64,000 nt of DNA from Veillonella magna DSM 19857. Its GTDB lineage: Bacteria; Bacillota; Negativicutes; Veillonellales; Veillonellaceae. A program made the translations under genes and the position numbers. This document shows, piece by piece, positions 8,871 through 17,452 of the stretch. Where the stretch lies: NCBI RefSeq assembly GCF_000428745.1, contig NZ_AUAN01000008.1, forward strand, positions 1 through 64,000. The letters run 5' to 3'. The notes beneath the pieces are model-generated. The model saw only the letters and a program-made list of their open reading frames with translations, made no database searches and was not told the DNA's origin. Position 1 is the stretch's first letter, and every line of letters begins with the position of its first letter.

Positions 8871-9880
8871 TTATGCAACATTTAGATGTGGTATGGTTCA
8901 TCCTCGTATGTGTACTCTTCTGTGGGTTCTTCATGTTGGAAGGCTTTGATTACGGTGTAGGTATCTTGTTGCCGATCCTCGGTAAAAGTGATACGGAACG
9001 CCGTCAGATGATTAATACGGTTGGCCCGGTTTGGGATGGAAACCAGGTTTGGATGATTACAGCCGGCGGTGCTACGTTTGCATCGTTCCCGCAGGTATAT
9101 GCTACTTTGTTCAGCGGCTTTTACTTGGCATTGTTCTTGATGTTGGCAGCTTTGATTGCGCGCGGTGTTGCTTTTGAATTCCGCAGCAAAGATAAAGCAC
9201 CGGCATGGCGTAAGACCTTTGACTATTGTATTTTCTTTGGTTCCTTGATACCGGCACTCTTATGGGGTGTTACGGTGGGAAACTTGATTCAAGGTACGCC
9301 GATTGATGCGCATATGAATTTCGTAGGCGGTTTCTTTGATTTGTTGAGCCCGTATACAATTCTTTGCGGTATTGCTTTCATCTTGGTATTTGTATATCAT
9401 GGTGCGTTGTATACATCTATTAAAACGGTAGGTGCTATTTCTGAAAGAGCACGTGCCACGGCTTTGGTGGAAGGTGTTATTACTGCTGTAGGCGCACTTG
9501 TATTGGTAGGTGCTACTTACTATTACACTGATTTGTTTAACAGCACGTTAGCAGCAGTAGCGTTTGGCTTGGCCATCGTTTGCTTCTTGATTTCTTGGGC
9601 CTTTGCTCGTACTCGTTCTACCGGTAAAGGTTTCTTCTTTAGCTGCTTGACTGTTATCTTGGTAACCGTAGCTTACTTTGCAGGCTTGTTCCCGCGCATT
9701 ATGGTATCCAGCTTGGATCCGGCGTGGAGCTTGACGATTACTAATGCAGCTTCGTCGCAGTACACTCTTACATTGATGACAATTGTTGCTCTTATCTTCG
9801 TGCCGATTGTTTTGATTTATCAGGCATGGACATACTGGACATTCCGTCATCGTATCAGCGAAAAGGATTTACATTACTAA
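8861..9880 (+). CDS. cydB: cytochrome bd oxidase subunit II
   Basis: The 339-aa membrane subunit pairs with CydA. The N-terminal FFMLEGFDYGVG and the GPVWDGNQVWMI block are hallmarks of CydB. Eight or nine hydrophobic segments are visible. The start lies inside the end of cydA and is preceded by GAGGAGG. No cydX-like small ORF was seen after it; a terminator follows ~17 nt beyond the stop codon. Confidence 0.97.
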   Translation: MEIIMQHLDVVWFILVCVLFCGFFMLEGFDYGVGILLPILGKSDTERRQMINTVGPVWDGNQVWMITAGGATFASFPQVYATLFSGFYLALFLMLAALIARGVAFEFRSKDKAPAWRKTFDYCIFFGSLIPALLWGVTVGNLIQGTPIDAHMNFVGGFFDLLSPYTILCGIAFILVFVYHGALYTSIKTVGAISERARATALVEGVITAVGALVLVGATYYYTDLFNSTLAAVAFGLAIVCFLISWAFARTRSTGKGFFFSCLTVILVTVAYFAGLFPRIMVSSLDPAWSLTITNAASSQYTLTLMTIVALIFVPIVLIYQAWTYWTFRHRISEKDLHY

Positions 9881-9896
9881 TCATCGCACTAGCAGT

Positions 9897-9930
9897 AAAA
9901 GGCGTGCCTTAAGGCGCGCCTTTTATTTTA
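9897..9930 (+). terminator. terminator between cydB and cydDC
   Basis: AAAAGGCGTGCC and GGCGCGCCTTTT form a 12-bp stem around a TTAA loop, followed by further Ts. cydDC may therefore have its own promoter or depend on read-through. Confidence 0.85.
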
Positions 9931-10011
9931 TATACGAATGCGTGATAGTGTAGTAAAATTAAAACATATGGTATAAGAGATATACGTTTACAGTGCTAAA
10001 GGAGGTATATT

Positions 10012-13000
10012 GTGTTTAACTCACTGGCACGCAAAGAATTACTATTGTATCGGACAAAATTGATTTTACTTGTTTTGTTCGCGGTACTTCAGGCAGGATC
10101 CATTATCGGTCAGGCCTGGTTCTTTGCGCGACTTATTGATGAAACTTTTTTGGCAGGTAAAGGTATTACTGAGGTTACGGAAATTATTACTTGGCTATTG
10201 GTATCCATCGGTGTACGAATGATAGCAATGTATTGCCAAGAAAAAACAGCAGGCTCGTTAGCCGCTGCTTCAAAAAAGCATTTGCGTGATATGATTTTGG
10301 ATAAGCTGTTTGCTCTGGGAGCGGGGCTTCGAGAGCGTCACGGAGATGTGGTTCATTTACTGACGGACGGATTGGAAAATGTAGAGTCCTATATAGCTCG
10401 CTATATTCCGCAGATGATGTATGCTATTTTGGTTCCGTTGATGATGGCATTTGCTATTATTGATTCCGAGCCATGGGTCTCTATTATTTTATTGATTACC
10501 TTTCCTTTGATTCCTTTTTTTATGATTTTAATTGGGAAAAAAGCAGAGCAAATGAATGCTCGGCAATGGGAACGCATGAGTTTCTTAAGCGGTCATTTTT
10601 TGGATGTACTGCAAGGTTTGGTGACGTTGAAATTATTTGGCCGTGCAGTGGAGCAACGGGAGGTTATCGCCAAGCTGTCGGCGGAGTTTAGGGACTCTAC
10701 ACTGCGTGTATTGCGCGTAGCTTTTTTATCCGCATTGGTGCTGGAACTAATCGGTACAATCAGTACGGCATTGGTAGCCGTCTATATGGGGGTTGCCTTG
10801 CTGTACGGCGAAGTTGAATTTCTGCCGGCGTTCTTTGTGTTGCTACTGGCACCGGAATTTTATGCGCCGCTTCGTCAATTGGGGGCCGCCTTTCATACAG
10901 GAATGGCCGGCCATGTCAGCCTTGAACGTATAGAAGAATTTATGGCGTTAACATCGGATGAACCTGCCAATGGCAGCATTGTCTTGTCACAGCCGATACG
11001 ACGGATTGCGCTGGAGAATGTAGGGTATCGTTACGAGCAGCGTCAGGAAAATGCGCTATGTGGTATATCTGCCGAATTACTGCCCGATAAGGTAACCATG
11101 CTGGTCGGTCAGAGCGGTGCAGGGAAAAGTACGATTGCCCAGTTAGTCATGCGTATGCTTACACCGAAAGAAGGGCGCATCATTATTAATGATACGGATT
11201 TAATGGATATAGAAAGAAATCATTGGCGTGAATCCATTGTCTATGTACCGCAAAAGCCCCATCTGTTTAAAGGAACAGTTCGTGAAAATATTTGTTTTGG
11301 TAGAGAAACGGATGAGGAAACTATGAGAGCGGCGGCACGGGCAGCCGAAGCGGATGAATTTATTGAGGCACTGCCGAATGGGTATGATACCGTGTTAGCC
11401 GAAGGTGGTCTTGGACTATCCGGAGGACAACGACAACGCATTGCCCTGGCAAGGGCTTTTCTAAAATCGGCACCGGTTCTTATTCTTGATGAGATTACAG
11501 CTCATCTTGATGTAGGAACGGAACAAAGTTTGGCACGGGCACTGCGACGATTGATGAAAGGGAAGATTGTTTTACTGATTGGACATCGGTTGGAAACTAT
11601 GCGCTGGGCCGATACGCTATTGGTTATGCGCCATGGCCGTATTGAGGAGCAAGGTAGCTTCAATGAATTGCTGGCAAACAAAGGATATTTCTATGAATTG
11701 GTCAAGGCCGGCATCGGAGAGACTGCTATGCGTGACTTGCTAAGACGACCCGAAGCTAATACAACGCATGCGTTGCATATAGCAGATGGATTGCATAGCG
11801 AAGAGGCGGGCTACGTAAAAAACAAAAAATCATGTGAAGGCATAGTCCCCTCTGCGTGTGTACATAAGGAGCAAGTCGAATTGGAACCGACACAGCCGGA
11901 GGTGTTAACGACATCTTCTGCTTTATCGGTATCAGCAGCATTACGATTATTATTTACTGTGTTGGGACCGGCAAAGCATTTATTATGGTTGAGCATGGCA
12001 CTGTGGTTCTTGACTGTTTTTATGAACGTTGGTTTGCTGACAACCTCATCATGGTTGATTACAACCGCGGCATTGCATCCGGAACTGGCGGCGTTGAGTA
12101 TAGCTATTGTAGGCGTTCGTTTCTTTGGTATCAGCCGTGCGGTTTGTCGCTATTTGGAACGCTATGTTTCTCATCATATGGCGTTCCAAGGATTGTACGG
12201 ACTGCGCGTGTGGTTGTATGAACGCATTGAACCGTTAGCTCCGGCTATATTTAGTCGATGGGGGAGCGGTGATTTACTGGGACGCATCATGGCGGATATT
12301 GAAACACTGCAGTTCTTTTATTTACGAGTTCTTATTCCTCCGGTGGGTGCGTTGCTGTTGACGATTATCGGTGTTATTTTCTTGCAACAATTTAGCTATA
12401 AGGCAGTTATGATTTTAGTGGTAGCCTTTGTTCTTACGGCTATTATCTTACCGCTTTTCGTTTATCGCCATAATCGTAGAGCCGTTGATGCGGCGCTGAC
12501 CAAGCGCGGTGAAGCGAAAGAAACTGTAGTTGACGTATTGAGTGGCATGATGGATATTTTGTTATACCGTCAGGAAACGCAATTTAGTCAACGTATAAAA
12601 AAAGATTTTGCAGCGTTGCAGTCTGAACAGGAAATCATTCATCGCGGGAACAATGTCGGTGATAGTGTATTTACCGGCATTGCACAGCTAACTATGGTGG
12701 CCGGTGCGCTAGTCATGATCCCTTTGTATGGTGCATCGCCGGTGACGGGAATTTATATTGCTGTTGTAGCCATCGCGTTACAGTCGTATTTTGAAGCAAC
12801 CTCGCCCATGATGGCAGCGTTTCATCACGGCAAGGAAAGCTATGCGGCGGTAAGGCGACTGCAGGCATTAGCCATGGAGCCAACCATGGCAGTTGCTGCT
12901 CCGGCGGAAAGTGACGACAAGCGTACAAAAGATGATGAAACAGATTCCATACTAGTTGATCGTGTATCTTTTGCTTATGATGCAAAGTCAATCTACCAAT

Positions 13001-13665
13001 CACTTTCGTTACGAGTGAGGAAAGGTGAACATGTAGCTATTGTTGGACCGAGTGGTTCAGGCAAGACGACTCTGTTTTCTCTACTGGAACGATTTTATGA
13101 ATACAGCGGTCGCATTTTAATACATGGACAAGATATACGGTGCATGAAGCCGGACGATGCGCGACGTGAAATAAGCGCGCTTACTCAAGATACATATCTG
13201 TTTCATGCTACCTTGGAAGATAATATACGATTAGCGAAGCCTAGTGCCGATGAGGCGGAGATAGTAGCAGCTATAGATAAAGCAGAACTGACCGACTGGG
13301 TTGCTTCGTTGCCTAACGGTTTAAAAACTATGATTGGCAGTGGAGGTGCTAATGTAAGCGGTGGCGAACGACAACGTATTGCCTTAGCGCGTTTATATTT
13401 GCGCAATACTTCTATTTGGTTGTTGGATGAACCGCTTGAAGGGTTAGATCAATTAGTTCGCAATCGATTACAACAGTCATTGCAAGAAGGGATGCAAGGT
13501 AAGACCGTATTGTATATTACTCATGATTTAAACGGACTTGAAACCATGGACCGTATTATATTTATGGAAGATGGTCGTATTACAGAAGAAGGAACCTATG
13601 CCGATCTTATGAAACAACGCGGTGCATTCTATCGATATCGACGGCTATCCATGGAACAGGTATAA
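10012..13665 (+). CDS. cydDC: fused CydD-CydC ABC transporter
   Basis: One 1217-aa polypeptide contains two complete ABC exporter halves in order: membrane domain, ATPase, linker, membrane domain, ATPase. Walker A motifs are GQSGAGKST (about 366) and GPSGSGKTT (about 1010). Signature motifs are LSGGQRQR and VSGGERQR. CydDC is needed for assembly of cytochrome bd and moves thiols or binds heme in the inner membrane. In E. coli the halves are separate proteins; here a ~70-residue polar linker (about 580-650) joins them. The start is GTG at 10012, with AAAGGAGG eight bases upstream. It follows cydAB and is closed by its own terminator. Confidence 0.93.
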   Translation: MFNSLARKELLLYRTKLILLVLFAVLQAGSIIGQAWFFARLIDETFLAGKGITEVTEIITWLLVSIGVRMIAMYCQEKTAGSLAAASKKHLRDMILDKLFALGAGLRERHGDVVHLLTDGLENVESYIARYIPQMMYAILVPLMMAFAIIDSEPWVSIILLITFPLIPFFMILIGKKAEQMNARQWERMSFLSGHFLDVLQGLVTLKLFGRAVEQREVIAKLSAEFRDSTLRVLRVAFLSALVLELIGTISTALVAVYMGVALLYGEVEFLPAFFVLLLAPEFYAPLRQLGAAFHTGMAGHVSLERIEEFMALTSDEPANGSIVLSQPIRRIALENVGYRYEQRQENALCGISAELLPDKVTMLVGQSGAGKSTIAQLVMRMLTPKEGRIIINDTDLMDIERNHWRESIVYVPQKPHLFKGTVRENICFGRETDEETMRAAARAAEADEFIEALPNGYDTVLAEGGLGLSGGQRQRIALARAFLKSAPVLILDEITAHLDVGTEQSLARALRRLMKGKIVLLIGHRLETMRWADTLLVMRHGRIEEQGSFNELLANKGYFYELVKAGIGETAMRDLLRRPEANTTHALHIADGLHSEEAGYVKNKKSCEGIVPSACVHKEQVELEPTQPEVLTTSSALSVSAALRLLFTVLGPAKHLLWLSMALWFLTVFMNVGLLTTSSWLITTAALHPELAALSIAIVGVRFFGISRAVCRYLERYVSHHMAFQGLYGLRVWLYERIEPLAPAIFSRWGSGDLLGRIMADIETLQFFYLRVLIPPVGALLLTIIGVIFLQQFSYKAVMILVVAFVLTAIILPLFVYRHNRRAVDAALTKRGEAKETVVDVLSGMMDILLYRQETQFSQRIKKDFAALQSEQEIIHRGNNVGDSVFTGIAQLTMVAGALVMIPLYGASPVTGIYIAVVAIALQSYFEATSPMMAAFHHGKESYAAVRRLQALAMEPTMAVAAPAESDDKRTKDDETDSILVDRVSFAYDAKSIYQSLSLRVRKGEHVAIVGPSGSGKTTLFSLLERFYEYSGRILIHGQDIRCMKPDDARREISALTQDTYLFHATLEDNIRLAKPSADEAEIVAAIDKAELTDWVASLPNGLKTMIGSGGANVSGGERQRIALARLYLRNTSIWLLDEPLEGLDQLVRNRLQQSLQEGMQGKTVLYITHDLNGLETMDRIIFMEDGRITEEGTYADLMKQRGAFYRYRRLSMEQV

Positions 13666-13727
13666 TCGGAAATCACTTGTAGGGTATTCCATACAACTGA
13701 AAGCTTACTACAGTAAGACAAGAATAG

Positions 13728-13763
13728 AACCGAGGTTCTTCGTTAGAGGAACCTCGGTTTTAA
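13728..13763 (+). terminator. terminator after cydDC
   Basis: AACCGAGGTTC and GGAACCTCGGTT pair over 11 bp and run into TTTT. Confidence 0.88.
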
Positions 13764-13826
13764 AGTTGGATAAATTGTGATATAATTGTTCTGTTAATCA
13801 GGTAATTTCACCCATAGGGGGTGTCT

Positions 13827-15011
13827 ATGAATACAATAGTCACACGATTGTTAGAACTGGCCGAAGGAGTTACCAACAAACCGTCCGGTAAGGAAGCACC
13901 GCATCATAATGTGGCCGACTCGATACCGAATGGTGATTTGGTGAATCCTAAATGTTTATATGATCACGGCACGATTACAATCGAAGAGGATGTCATTAAT
14001 CGAATTCTTCGGGCGCGCTTACGAAATCACTGGTTATTTCATTCTGTTACTTTTGAATTTGAACCGAATAATAAAGTGTACTTAGGTATTATCACAACCT
14101 TAGGCAATGTGATTAACGCGGAATTTACCATTGAAGATTTGTGGTTTGATGATTATTCTTCAGGTTTTGAAGTTAAATTAAATATGGCTGATGTAGATAT
14201 GGGCGGCTTTGTATTAAATACAATCGTTCATTTATTAGGTAATTGGAGCTTGAGCCTGTTGGGAACATTTTTTAATCCCTTTATCATAGGTAATGACGGC
14301 TCAGGATTCCGTTTTGAAAAGAAAGGAATCATTCGTTTTGATTTATCTCCGGACAGTGAGATTCGTCGATTAATACCTTTCCCGGAACGACCGGCGAATA
14401 GTGAAGGTCCCATTTTGCTGACGAATGCTAAGACGCAACAGTCCGTATTACAGTTGGAATACTATGCATTCCATGAACCGGTAGAAACCTACAGCATGAA
14501 AGATATTCCGGTTAAAACAAGTTGGGTGCGTTCTATTGATATGGCAGCGGCATTGCTTTTGCCTATCGGCGTATGGATTAGTTTTGTCATACTTCATCAT
14601 TATTTGCCGACAGAGACCATTGAATTTTCATTTTCGACCTATTTCTTGATTTCCTTGGGGATATTGATGATTAGTTTTATAGTTATGAATATTCCACGAT
14701 ACATTTATATGTATTTTGATAATCGGAAGAAGTGGCAAAGTGCGTTTGTTCATAATAATATAAAAATTCAAATGCGTAAGCTGCACCGACGAATTTTTAT
14801 CCAACAAGCGGCGCTGTTAAATGACGGTCATGAAATGGATGCGAAAGGACAAGAGCGTATAAGGGATTTGCTGTTGCAAATTCGAGATAAGCGATTCTTG
14901 GCACAACGCCTGAAGATTGCCGATGAAGATCGTGATCGCAAGCAAAAGGTTAAATTTATTATTGCGTATATTGGCTGTACATTATTAGAGTGGATGTTAC
15001 TCATCCATTGA
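13827..15011 (+). CDS. membrane protein of unknown function
   Basis: I do not recognise this 394-aa protein. Its N-terminal ~225 residues look soluble and mixed alpha/beta. Two hydrophobic segments follow around residues 235-290, then a basic, charged helical stretch of ~80 residues (RKKWQSAFVHN to DRDRKQKVKF), and a final hydrophobic segment at the C-terminus. A ribosome site (AGGGGG) sits 6 nt before ATG 13827, so the upstream in-frame GTG at 13821 is unlikely to be used. An extended -10 (TGATATAAT) at 13778-13786 is a likely promoter. It converges with a DUF805 gene. Confidence 0.7.
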   Translation: MNTIVTRLLELAEGVTNKPSGKEAPHHNVADSIPNGDLVNPKCLYDHGTITIEEDVINRILRARLRNHWLFHSVTFEFEPNNKVYLGIITTLGNVINAEFTIEDLWFDDYSSGFEVKLNMADVDMGGFVLNTIVHLLGNWSLSLLGTFFNPFIIGNDGSGFRFEKKGIIRFDLSPDSEIRRLIPFPERPANSEGPILLTNAKTQQSVLQLEYYAFHEPVETYSMKDIPVKTSWVRSIDMAAALLLPIGVWISFVILHHYLPTETIEFSFSTYFLISLGILMISFIVMNIPRYIYMYFDNRKKWQSAFVHNNIKIQMRKLHRRIFIQQAALLNDGHEMDAKGQERIRDLLLQIRDKRFLAQRLKIADEDRDRKQKVKFIIAYIGCTLLEWMLLIH

Positions 15012-15051
15012 TAAGAAGGCTTAGATAATAAACATAGAAAAAGAAAAAAAT

Positions 15052-15099
15052 AAAGGGCGATATTGCTTCTCTAGGTTATGAGAGCAATATCGCCTTTTG
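15052..15099. terminator. bidirectional terminator between convergent genes
   Basis: AAAGGGCGATATTGCT pairs with AGCAATATCGCCTTTT across a ~15-nt loop. T or A runs on both sides allow termination from either direction. Confidence 0.85.
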
Positions 15100-15110
15100 T
15101 TAGATAGACA

Positions 15111-15629
15111 TTACGGCGTAGTAACACGACGCGCTTTGCGAGGCCATATAGCAGGCGGGCCATACTTATTAGGTCGTGATGATCCAGGAATACAAGCGAG
15201 TAGTAAATTAACTAAGATCATAATGACGCTAAAAAGAATCATGGTGGCTTTTACGGAAAAATAGGAATGGGTAAAAATAATAAAGACGCTCCAAAGAATG
15301 CCGGGCAATCCCGGTAGGGATAAATCGTGTAAACGTCGTACGTACAGGACATAAAAAAAGGGTAACAGAAGAATATGACCGGCATATATCAAAAGCCGTA
15401 CGCCCCAATAAGCGGGAAGAATGACAACGCTCTCCATTAGCGATTTGGTGAATATGGAGAATAAAATCAATAACGCATAAAGTGCGAACAATCCCAATAC
15501 AAACTGCAAGCGATTAAGGCGTCCGCGCAGACGTAAAATAGTTACGGAATGAGCATGTCCCCATTTTATGATGAACAGAGCGATAATGCCCAAGATAAAG
15601 GTTTGACCGATGATAAATAACACGTCCAT
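15111..15629 (-). CDS. DUF805-like membrane protein
   Basis: The 172-aa product has four hydrophobic segments. Family-like features are GRLNRLQFVLG in the first half, YVRRLHDLSLPGLPG after the third segment, and a C-terminal SSRPNKYGPP tail. Members of this inner-membrane family have no assigned biochemical role. It is monocistronic, reads leftwards and shares a terminator with the upstream convergent gene. Confidence 0.75.
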   Translation of the reverse strand: MDVLFIIGQTFILGIIALFIIKWGHAHSVTILRLRGRLNRLQFVLGLFALYALLILFSIFTKSLMESVVILPAYWGVRLLIYAGHILLLPFFYVLYVRRLHDLSLPGLPGILWSVFIIFTHSYFSVKATMILFSVIMILVNLLLACIPGSSRPNKYGPPAIWPRKARRVTTP

Positions 15630-15744
15630 GAGTATGAGTACGCTTCCTTTTCATTAAACTTTGTTCCTTATTATAGCATGAAAATGAACGCATATAAAAT
15701 TTTAAATTTTGGTGATAAAGGCAAGTGAATTACATGAGTATATA

Positions 15745-15753
15745 TGTTATAAT
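15745..15753 (+). promoter_or_regulatory. extended -10 promoter candidate upstream of marR leader
   Basis: TGTTATAAT matches the extended -10 consensus. No good -35 hexamer is present. Transcription would start near 15760 and give a leader of about 265 nt before marR. Confidence 0.5.
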
Positions 15754-15821
15754 TAAACAATCTCATAAGTATAACCTGAAGAATTAACGATAACTATCGA
15801 GTTTTTTTAGTGGAGTTCATT

Positions 15822-16006
15822 ACGGAAAGATTGTACTTGTCGGGAGGGTGCAATCTGGTCGTGTGCGATAGCAGCACGTAACAGGTGGTTGGGATTGGGA
15901 TAAGGAGAGAGGGCGTAAGTCCCGTGTTGTATTGATTGCGAGGGGCAAGTGACCATTGCCGTATACTGTCGGTGGCACTGATGAACACAGGCAATCATTG
16001 TGAGAG
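15822..16006 (+). ncRNA. probable structured RNA leader (or small RNA) upstream of marR
   Basis: The 398 nt between the DUF805 gene and marR contain no credible ORF, but the second half is G-rich and highly foldable. I can pair GATTGTAC with GTGCAATC (15829-15855), CGTGTGC with GCAGCACG (15860-15878), GGGATT with AGTCCC (15891-15922), GGCAA with TTGCC (15944-15960), and TGATTGC with GCAATCA (15933-15997, enclosing the previous hairpin). It does not match cobalamin, glycine, TPP, FMN, lysine, T-box, RNase P, tmRNA or SRP RNA hallmarks that I know. It could be a cis-regulator of marR or an independent RNA. Confidence 0.4.
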
Positions 16007-16027
16007 TTGTGTATGGAGGTAATATGT

Positions 16028-16465
16028 ATGAATCAAGCAGAAAAACCGGTAGAGTTGCAGCTGCTCATTGGCTTAAATAGAGTACTCAATGATATTGATC
16101 GTCAGCTGGCTCGCGTATTGGCGAAGTACGGCTTAACAATAGGTCAGTACGGTGTATTAGAAGCGTTATATGTAAAAGGTGATTTGACGGTAGGTGAAGT
16201 GCAACGCAAAATTTTCAGTACTACCGGAACGATTCCCCTTATTATTCGAAATTTAGAAAAAAGAGGATATATAGAACGGTATACGGATGAAAAGGATCGA
16301 CGTCGCTCTATGCTTCACCTGACTACGCCGTTAGGACAAGCAGTTATCGAAGAAGCTTTGCCCAGTAGTCGCCAGTTTGTTATAGAGGCGATGTCTTCAT
16401 GGAGTGCCAATGATAAGGCACGCTTGTTGGATTTGTTAAAAAAATATGAATCTAGACAACAATAA
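16028..16465 (+). CDS. MarR family transcriptional regulator
   Basis: The 145-aa product has the MarR winged-helix core: a recognition helix segment TTGTIPLIIRNLEKRGYIER followed by the wing DEKDRRRSMLHLT. Such dimeric repressors respond to small phenolics or oxidants; the ligand here is unknown. Upstream in-frame starts at 16007 exist, but GGAGGTAATATGT places the start at 16028. A long leader precedes it and a strong terminator follows, so it is transcribed alone. Confidence 0.88.
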   Translation: MNQAEKPVELQLLIGLNRVLNDIDRQLARVLAKYGLTIGQYGVLEALYVKGDLTVGEVQRKIFSTTGTIPLIIRNLEKRGYIERYTDEKDRRRSMLHLTTPLGQAVIEEALPSSRQFVIEAMSSWSANDKARLLDLLKKYESRQQ

Positions 16466-16477
16466 TTAATAGGATAA

Positions 16478-16536
16478 GGGGCTGTAACGAAATTGAGTTT
16501 TTTACTCGTATTTCGGTTACAGCCCCCTTTTTACGG
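16478..16536 (+). terminator. terminator after marR
   Basis: GGGGCTGTAACGAAAT pairs with ATTTCGGTTACAGCCCC (one bulge) and is followed by CTTTTT. The stem sequence resembles the terminators at 25592 and 57932. Confidence 0.85.
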
Positions 16537-16604
16537 TAGTGGTATTTTAATCGATTTCTTTAGTAAGTACTTTATTATGTCGGGTAAGTGTCTAGGTGTC
16601 TACC

Positions 16605-16633
16605 TTGAAAGTACGATTGGTGTGTGATACAAT
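16605..16633 (+). promoter_or_regulatory. promoter of the HD-domain gene
   Basis: TTGAAA and TACAAT are spaced by 17 nt, with a TG one base upstream of the -10. Confidence 0.7.
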
Positions 16634-16674
16634 GGCAAGAAAAGTTATGTATAAAAGAAAGAGAGGAAAGTCCC

Positions 16675-17268
16675 ATGAGAACTTGTACGATTACTAGAGA
16701 AGCGGCTATAGATGCTTTAAAACAATATAATAAAGAGCCCTTTCATATTCAACACGGTTTGACAGTGGAAGCAGTGATGCGTTGGTTTGCTGAAGAATTG
16801 GGACGTGCCGATGAAGTAGACTATTGGGGGATGGTAGGCTTGCTTCATGATATCGACTTTGAAATGTACCCGGAGGAACACTGCGTAAAGGCTATAGAAT
16901 TATTACAGGCCGCCGGTGTAGAAGAAGATATGATTTATTCTATTTGCAGTCATGCCTATGAACTTCACAATGATTGGGAACCGAAGGATCTCATGGAAAA
17001 GGTGTTATACGGAGCCGATGAATTAACAGGGCTTATCGGTGCCGCTGCTTTGATGCGCCCTTCAAAATCGACGAAGGACATGGAATTAAAAAGTCTGAAG
17101 AAAAAATTTAAGGATAAAAAATTTGCTGCCGGTTGTTCGCGCGATGTAATTAAGCGTGGTGCGGAGATGCTCGGTTGGGAGCTTGATGAGTTATTGATAA
17201 AGACACTGCAAGCAATGCAGGCCAGTGAAGACCGTATTACCAAGGAGTGTGAACAGCATATAGGTTAA
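16675..17268 (+). CDS. HD domain-containing hydrolase
   Basis: The 197-aa product has an HD-domain metal site: H23, the HD pair in GLLHDID (residues 59-65), a later H (CSHAYELH) and D in GADELTG. HD proteins are metal-dependent phosphohydrolases; the substrate is not deducible. An ATG at 16624 lies at the -10 element, and AGAGGAAAG before 16675 fixes the start. The gene has its own promoter. Confidence 0.8.
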   Translation: MRTCTITREAAIDALKQYNKEPFHIQHGLTVEAVMRWFAEELGRADEVDYWGMVGLLHDIDFEMYPEEHCVKAIELLQAAGVEEDMIYSICSHAYELHNDWEPKDLMEKVLYGADELTGLIGAAALMRPSKSTKDMELKSLKKKFKDKKFAAGCSRDVIKRGAEMLGWELDELLIKTLQAMQASEDRITKECEQHIG

Positions 17269-17323
17269 TGCACCGGATGAGACAGAGACGAGAGTCCCGT
17301 AAGACCGGTGTGCTTATGTATGA

Positions 17324-17360
17324 CAGCCACTTGATGAATTTTGTTCATTAAGTGGCTGAT
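17324..17360 (+). terminator. hairpin after the HD-domain gene
   Basis: CAGCCACTTGATGAA pairs with TTCATTAAGTGGCTG over 15 bp around a short loop. The following T tract is poor (ATTGC), so termination may be weak. Confidence 0.55.
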
Positions 17361-17452
17361 TGCATAGAAATATATGGCTCATTTTCTTGAATCCTATTAT
17401 AATAGAATAAACCGTATAGTGTGTACATGCGGCATTTTAAGGAGGTGCGGAC

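Noticed and set aside
15794-15998. Two overlapping minus-strand ORFs of 63-66 codons in the marR leader
   Set aside because: They have no ribosome site, their composition is unlike proteins of this genome, and the region folds as RNA on the plus strand.
15822-16006. Cobalamin, glycine or T-box riboswitch before marR
   Set aside because: The conserved cores of these classes (for example the cobalamin box, the T-box AGGGTGG sequence) are absent on both strands.
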